In this document: in pieces, positions 20,271-24,319 of the stretch
How the letters are laid out: each line of letters opens with the position of its first letter
How positions within the stretch are numbered: position 1 is the first letter of the stretch
Source: Microbacterium sp. p3-SID336
Lineage (GTDB): Bacteria; Actinomycetota; Actinomycetes; Actinomycetales; Microbacteriaceae
Direction: 5' to 3'
Length of the DNA stretch: 24,319 nucleotides
Assembly (NCBI RefSeq): GCF_025143365.1
Contig: NZ_JALXPE010000059.1
Location: 1-24,319, forward strand
Notes under the pieces: generated by a model
What the model was told of the DNA's origin: nothing
Databases searched by the model: none
Seen by the model: only the letters and a program-made list of their open reading frames with translations
Translations under genes and position numbers: made by a program

Positions 20271-21449
20271 GGCCGCCGCCGCCTCCGTCTGCCCGCGCTC
20301 GAAGTAGGCCACGAGTTCCGGGTCAAGCGGCGGGATCTCAAGCGCGGATCCGTCACCGCGCAGCGAGGCCGTCGCCAGGATGCCCGCCGCGACGGCTTCG
20401 CGCGCCGCGACCGGGGAGGTGGCCGTCAGACCGCCGTGCCGCACGAACCTCAGGAACTCCGCCACGAGCAGCGCGTCGGCCCCGTCATGCCCGGCGTCCG
20501 GCACCTCGGGCACGATGAACACCTCGTCGGCCTCGGCGGCGCTCGCGTGCCTCCGGTTCCACAGCTTCACCTCGCTGCCGGCCAGGTCGCCGAAGTTCTC
20601 GATGCGCCCCTCCGTGCCGATCACGGTGTAGTTGCGCCAGTAGTCGGGAGTGAAATGGCACTGCTGGTAGGAGGCGAAGATGCCGCCCTCCAGCCGCAGG
20701 TTGACCATCGAGATGTCCTCCACGTCGATCACGGGGTGCAGACCGGTCAGCGCCGCGGGCGGCCAGTTGTCGATGCTGAACCAGTCACGCATCCGCTCCC
20801 CCTCGCGGTCCCGGCGGTCGCTGACGTCGCCGTAGACGCTCAGGCCGCCCATCGCCGCGACCTGCTCGGCGTAGGCGCCGGCGAGCCAGTGGATGATGTC
20901 GAGGTCGTGGGCGCCCTTCTGCAGCAGCAGCCCCGTGGTCCGCCGCCGGTCGGCGTGCCAGTCCTTGAAGTAGAAGTCGCCGCCGTGGCCGACGAAGTGC
21001 CGCACCCAGACGGCCTTCACCTGACCGATCCGCCCGGCCTGGATGAGCCCGCGCATCAGGGTGATGACGGGCATGTGCCGCATGTTGTGGCCGATGTAGA
21101 GACGCGTGCCCGTACGCCGCGCGGTCTCCAGCATCCGGTCGGCGTCGGCGAGGTCGATCGCGAGGGGCTTCTCGCAGAAGACTGGGACCCCGGCCTCCAG
21201 CGCGCGGATGGTCAGCGCGGCATGGGTGTCGTCCGGGGTGAGCACCATCACCGCGTCCACCCCGGAGGCGAGGAGTTCGTCGAGGGAGTCCGTGACGAGG
21301 GCGTCCGGCACGAGCAGACGCGCCTCCTCGCGGGCTCTGGCGGCGAGGTCGCACACGGCGGTGATGCGGGAGCCGAGTCCGGGGCGGTGCACCTCCTCCT
21401 GGAGGGTCGAGCGCGCGCCGAAGCCGATGATGCCGATGTGGAGGTCCAA
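20268..21449 (-). CDS. Gfo/Idh/MocA family NAD(P)-dependent oxidoreductase
   Basis: Sugar or cyclitol dehydrogenase-like enzyme, 393 residues. The N-terminal Rossmann fold starts IGIIGFGARS (a variant of GxGxxG), and the catalytic-site EKP is at residues 93-95 (Lys94) in VFCEKPLA. The second-domain signature GAHDLDIIHWLAG supplies His181 and Asp184. The start is TTG at 21449 with AAGGA upstream; no better ATG is near. It is the last gene of the permease-permease-LacI operon, 40 bases after LacI. Family members oxidise or epimerise sugars, inositols or sugar acids, so it probably acts on the imported sugar or a derivative. The specific substrate cannot be told from sequence alone. Confidence 0.9.
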   Translation of the reverse strand: MDLHIGIIGFGARSTLQEEVHRPGLGSRITAVCDLAARAREEARLLVPDALVTDSLDELLASGVDAVMVLTPDDTHAALTIRALEAGVPVFCEKPLAIDLADADRMLETARRTGTRLYIGHNMRHMPVITLMRGLIQAGRIGQVKAVWVRHFVGHGGDFYFKDWHADRRRTTGLLLQKGAHDLDIIHWLAGAYAEQVAAMGGLSVYGDVSDRRDREGERMRDWFSIDNWPPAALTGLHPVIDVEDISMVNLRLEGGIFASYQQCHFTPDYWRNYTVIGTEGRIENFGDLAGSEVKLWNRRHASAAEADEVFIVPEVPDAGHDGADALLVAEFLRFVRHGGLTATSPVAAREAVAAGILATASLRGDGSALEIPPLDPELVAYFERGQTEAAAA

Positions 21450-21489
21450 CAGAAGTCCTTCGTGAGAGGTCGATGCAGAGCGGCGCGAC

Positions 21490-22545
21490 TCAGCGGCCGC
21501 GCGAGACGGGGGCGTCGAGGTCGGTCGAGCCGCCGGGGAGGAGCGTCCAGGAGAACTCGTGCAGGGTGCCGGGAGACGGATCGCTCTCCAGCGCCCTGTC
21601 CACGATGATGCGGGCCTGTCGCTCGTAGAAGTCGGTGGGTCCGACCGTGGTGAGGGTGGGGGCGATGAGCCGGGCGTCCGGGGTGTTGCCGACGCCGATC
21701 ACCGCGACGTCGTGGGGCACGCGGAGCCCGAGCATGTGGGCGGCGTTGATCGCGGCGATCGCGGCGAAGTCCGTCGTGGCGTACACGGCCGTGGGGCGGT
21801 GCTCCCGCGACAGCAGCTCGATGGCCGCGGTGAAGGCGCTCGCCTGGGTCTCCGCGTAGGTCGCGGTCCACGCCGGGTCTCGCTCGATGCCCGCGGCCGC
21901 GAGCTTCTGCACGTAGGGCGTGTACCGCGTGACCTGCTCCCCCGCGAGCCGCACCGCGCCCTCGGCCGCGATGCAGCCGATCGCCGTGTGCCGTTCCAGG
22001 AGGTGGTCCATCGCGAGCTCGCAGCCCGGGATCGCGTCCGAGCGGATCACGTCGAACCCGTCCGGCTCCAGGTGCTCGGAGAACACCACGAGCCGCTGGC
22101 CGCGGCGGACCAGGTCGCCCAGCCGGGCGGCGGCCTCCTCGTCCAGCCCCACGCCGTCGAGATAGGCCACGTCGCTCTCCACGCGGTCGAGCGCGGCGTG
22201 CCAGTCGCCGTCCGCGAGGATGAGGGTGGTCAGGCCGTGCTTGTTCGCCTCGGCGTTCACGGCCTCGGCCACCGCGAGCGACCACGGGTCGCTGAGCATG
22301 TGGAGTGACAGCTGCACCATGCCGCTGCGACCCGTGCGGATCGCCCGTGCCGCGGTGTTCGGCCGGTAGTTCAGCTCGTCCGCCGCCGCGAGGACCCTGG
22401 CTGCGGTGGCCTCGGCCACGCCCGCACCGGTCGCCCCGGCTCGACCGGAGAACACGTACGACACGGTCGCGGTGGAGACTCCGGCGCGCTCGGCGACCAT
22501 CCGCAGGGTCGGGCGGCGGCTCGGTGCGTGCTCACGCTGTGCCAT
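21490..22545 (-). CDS. LacI family transcriptional regulator
   Basis: DNA-binding regulator of 351 residues. The helix-turn-helix is in residues 12-32 (LRMVAERAGVSTATVSYVFSG) followed by the hinge helix LNYRPNTAARAIRTG. The rest is a periplasmic-binding-protein-like effector domain ending with TDLDAPVSRGR, the usual tail. The start at 22545 is three bases after the permease stop, with its ribosome site (GAAGGGA) inside the permease's last codons. It lies within the sugar operon rather than divergent from it, implying autoregulation together with the transporter. The effector is probably the transported sugar. No operator can be seen, because the operon's promoter is outside the window. Confidence 0.94.
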   Translation of the reverse strand: MAQREHAPSRRPTLRMVAERAGVSTATVSYVFSGRAGATGAGVAEATAARVLAAADELNYRPNTAARAIRTGRSGMVQLSLHMLSDPWSLAVAEAVNAEANKHGLTTLILADGDWHAALDRVESDVAYLDGVGLDEEAAARLGDLVRRGQRLVVFSEHLEPDGFDVIRSDAIPGCELAMDHLLERHTAIGCIAAEGAVRLAGEQVTRYTPYVQKLAAAGIERDPAWTATYAETQASAFTAAIELLSREHRPTAVYATTDFAAIAAINAAHMLGLRVPHDVAVIGVGNTPDARLIAPTLTTVGPTDFYERQARIIVDRALESDPSPGTLHEFSWTLLPGGSTDLDAPVSRGR

Positions 22546-22548
22546 GGC

Positions 22549-23439
22549 TCATCCCTTCGTCCCGCTGAACGCGATGCCCTGGATGAACTGCCGCTGCAGG
22601 ATCATGAAGGTCACCAGCATGGGGAGGGTCGCCAGCAGGGCGCCCGCCATCAGGACCGGGTAGTCGGTGCCGTGGATGCCGACGAGCTGCGAGAGCCCGA
22701 CCGACAGCGGCATCCTCGCCGGGTCCGTCGTCACGATCAGCGGCCACAGCAGATCGTTCCAGGACCACAGCACGGTGAACACCACAAGTGCGATGATGCC
22801 AGGCTTCGCGAGCGGAACCATGATCCGCCAGAAGGTCTGCCACGGATTCGCGCCGTCGATGCGGGCGGCCTCCTCCAGCTCGGCCGGCATCGAGAGGAAG
22901 AACTGCCGCATCAGGAAGGTCCCGAAGGCGCTGAAGATGCCCGGCACGATGAGCGCCTGCAGCGTGTTCAGCCAGCCGAGCGACTGGATGATCTCGTACT
23001 GCGGCAGCAGGTAGAGCTGGGAGGGCACCATCAGCACCGACAGGAACACGACGAACAGCGCGTTGCGTCCGGGGAACGGGATCCGCGCGAAGGCGTAGCC
23101 GGCCATGGTGCACAGCACGACCTGTCCGACGGTGCGGCCCACCGTGAGCAGCACCGAGTTCAGGAACATCTGCCCGAACGGCATCGAGTCGAACACCTCG
23201 GCGAAGTTGGTGAACACCCACTCGCGCGGCAGGAACGACGGCGGCACCTGCACCGAGTCGGACAGCGTCTTGAACGACGTCAGCAGCTGCCAGACGAAGG
23301 GGAACACCATGAGCACGGCGCCGAGGATCAGCACGACGTGGACGGCCCACAGGCCCCGGTTCCGCGGCTTCCCGGCGGCGCGCGCCCGGGCGGGTGCGGC
23401 GCCGACGACGGCGCGGGTGTCGAGGGAGGCGTCACTCAT
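22549..23439 (-). CDS. Carbohydrate ABC transporter permease (MalG type)
   Basis: Inner-membrane subunit of a carbohydrate-uptake-1 (CUT1) ABC importer, 296 residues. A polar Ala/Arg-rich N-terminus of about 28 residues precedes six predicted helices; the first covers VHVVLILGAVLMVFPFVW. The EAA loop that contacts the ATPase is ELEEAARIDGANPWQTFWRI. The C-terminus FIQGIAFSGTKG is typical of the MalG-like subunit. The start at 23439 overlaps the end of the upstream permease by eight bases. It forms a heterodimer with that protein. No ATPase gene is visible here; CUT1 importers often share an MsmK/UgpC-type ATPase encoded elsewhere. Confidence 0.95.
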   Translation of the reverse strand: MSDASLDTRAVVGAAPARARAAGKPRNRGLWAVHVVLILGAVLMVFPFVWQLLTSFKTLSDSVQVPPSFLPREWVFTNFAEVFDSMPFGQMFLNSVLLTVGRTVGQVVLCTMAGYAFARIPFPGRNALFVVFLSVLMVPSQLYLLPQYEIIQSLGWLNTLQALIVPGIFSAFGTFLMRQFFLSMPAELEEAARIDGANPWQTFWRIMVPLAKPGIIALVVFTVLWSWNDLLWPLIVTTDPARMPLSVGLSQLVGIHGTDYPVLMAGALLATLPMLVTFMILQRQFIQGIAFSGTKG

Positions 23440-24319
23440 AGTGCACCCACTTCTTCTGCAGGCGGAACTGCACGACCGTCAGCACCAGGATGATGAGCAG
23501 CAGCAGGAAGGCGACCGCGGCCGCGTACCCGCGGTCGTTGTCGAGGAAGCCCGCTTCGTAGAACAGGTACACGACCGTGCGGGTGTTCGGCATCGCGGGG
23601 TTGCTGCGGCCGAGCATCATGTAGATGAGGTCGAACACCTGCAGGGCGCCGATCACGCTGATGACGCTCACGAAGAAGATCGACGGGGACAGCAGCGGGA
23701 TGGTGATCGAGAAGAACTTCCGCACGGGCCCTGCGCCGTCGAGGTCGGCGGCCTCCATGATGGTGTCGGGAATCCCCTGGAGCCCGGCGAGGAAGATCAC
23801 GATGTTGGTGCCGAGTCCGGCCCAGATGCCGACCACGGCGATCGCGACGAGAGCGGTGTTCGGGTCGGTGAGCCAGCTCCGCCCTTCGATCCCGACGGCG
23901 CCCAACGCGGCGTTGAGCACGCCGTAGTCGCCGTTGTAGATCATCCGCCAGACGAGGGCGATCGCGGCGGGCATCGTCACGACGGGGATGAAGTAGAGCG
24001 TGCGGTAGGCACTGCGTCCCTTCAGCCCCGCGGTGTTCAGGAGCGCCGCGATGGCCACCGCGATCGGGATGCCGATCAGGGCGATGACCGTGTAGATCGC
24101 GGTGTTGCGCAGCGCTCCGAGCAGCTCGGGCTCCTGGAACAGCCGCGCGTAGTTCTCCCATCCGACCCACTCGGAGCCCCCGAAGGGTCCGGTCTTCGTG
24201 AAGGAGATGAGGAGCGTGCGGACGGTCGGCCACAGGTAGAACACGGCCAGGCCGAGGGCGGTGGGCCCGAGGAACACGAGCGCCCACCACGGCGAGGCGC
24301 CGGGAGTGCGGCGGCGGGG
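23432..24319 (-). CDS. Carbohydrate ABC transporter permease (MalF type), N-terminus beyond window
   Basis: Partner permease of the same CUT1 importer; 295 residues are visible and the frame is open at the right edge. A GTG at 24277 is an internal codon: the frame continues upstream as RRRTPGASPWWALVFLGP, the usual cytoplasmic lead-in to the first helix. Features: AYRTLYFIPVVTMPAAIALVW, the EAA loop IMEAADLDGAGPVRKFFSI, and a last helix before FRLQKKWVHYE. The arrangement with MalG, LacI and an oxidoreductase makes this a sugar-uptake operon; a solute-binding protein gene would be expected just beyond the right edge. Confidence 0.94.
   Translation of the reverse strand, partial: PRRRTPGASPWWALVFLGPTALGLAVFYLWPTVRTLLISFTKTGPFGGSEWVGWENYARLFQEPELLGALRNTAIYTVIALIGIPIAVAIAALLNTAGLKGRSAYRTLYFIPVVTMPAAIALVWRMIYNGDYGVLNAALGAVGIEGRSWLTDPNTALVAIAVVGIWAGLGTNIVIFLAGLQGIPDTIMEAADLDGAGPVRKFFSITIPLLSPSIFFVSVISVIGALQVFDLIYMMLGRSNPAMPNTRTVVYLFYEAGFLDNDRGYAAAVAFLLLLIILVLTVVQFRLQKKWVHYE

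Noticed and set aside
24275..24277. GTG at 24277 as the start of the MalF-type permease
   Set aside because: The frame stays open and protein-like through the right edge, with the typical Arg-rich lead-in to the first helix, so the real start lies outside.

Overview
The base composition is very high in GC, codons end in G or C, GTG and TTG starts are common, and several genes look leaderless. The gene families point to an actinobacterium of the Microbacteriaceae, most likely Microbacterium; this is an inference from family resemblance, not a database match. There are no rRNA or tRNA genes, CRISPR arrays, intact mobile elements or phage genes, and the genes are tightly packed. No gap between genes exceeds about 270 bases.

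Layout, left to right. (1) Bases 1-3167 (minus): a large secreted subtilisin-like (S8) protease that runs off the left edge inside a Pro/Thr-rich linker. (2) Bases 3336-8210 (plus): a complete ECF-type (energy-coupling factor) ABC importer. It has two paralogous YkoE-like substrate-binding (S) components, a fused double ATPase, a CbiQ/EcfT-type transmembrane (T) component and a siderophore-interacting flavin reductase. A good candidate DtxR/IdeR iron box lies directly before the ATPase gene. This is the most interesting part of the window: it looks like an iron-regulated ECF uptake system for a siderophore, haem or other iron compound. (3) Bases 8232-8348: the C-terminal remnant of a MazF/PemK-type toxin. 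(4) Bases 8470-9633 (minus): a solitary acyl-CoA dehydrogenase. (5) Bases 9786-10718 (minus): a VanY-type D,D-carboxypeptidase, divergent from a radical SAM protein (Rv2578c-like) paired with a YaeQ protein (10793-12450, plus). (6) Bases 12679-15072 (minus): a DEAD-box RNA helicase with an unusually long, repetitive Arg/Asp-rich N-terminal extension. It is divergent from an aldose 1-epimerase (15345-16241, plus). (7) Bases 16335-20178 (minus): a TetR regulator and an RND-type efflux pump, with a candidate operator upstream of the regulator. (8) Bases 20268 to the right edge (minus): a carbohydrate-uptake operon with two sugar ABC permeases, a LacI regulator and a Gfo/Idh/MocA oxidoreductase. 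The binding protein, if present, would lie beyond the right edge.

Both convergent gene junctions (12506-12591 and 16244-16328) carry related palindromic elements with GTTCACAACTC-type ends. They look like a dispersed repeat family that may also act as bidirectional terminators.
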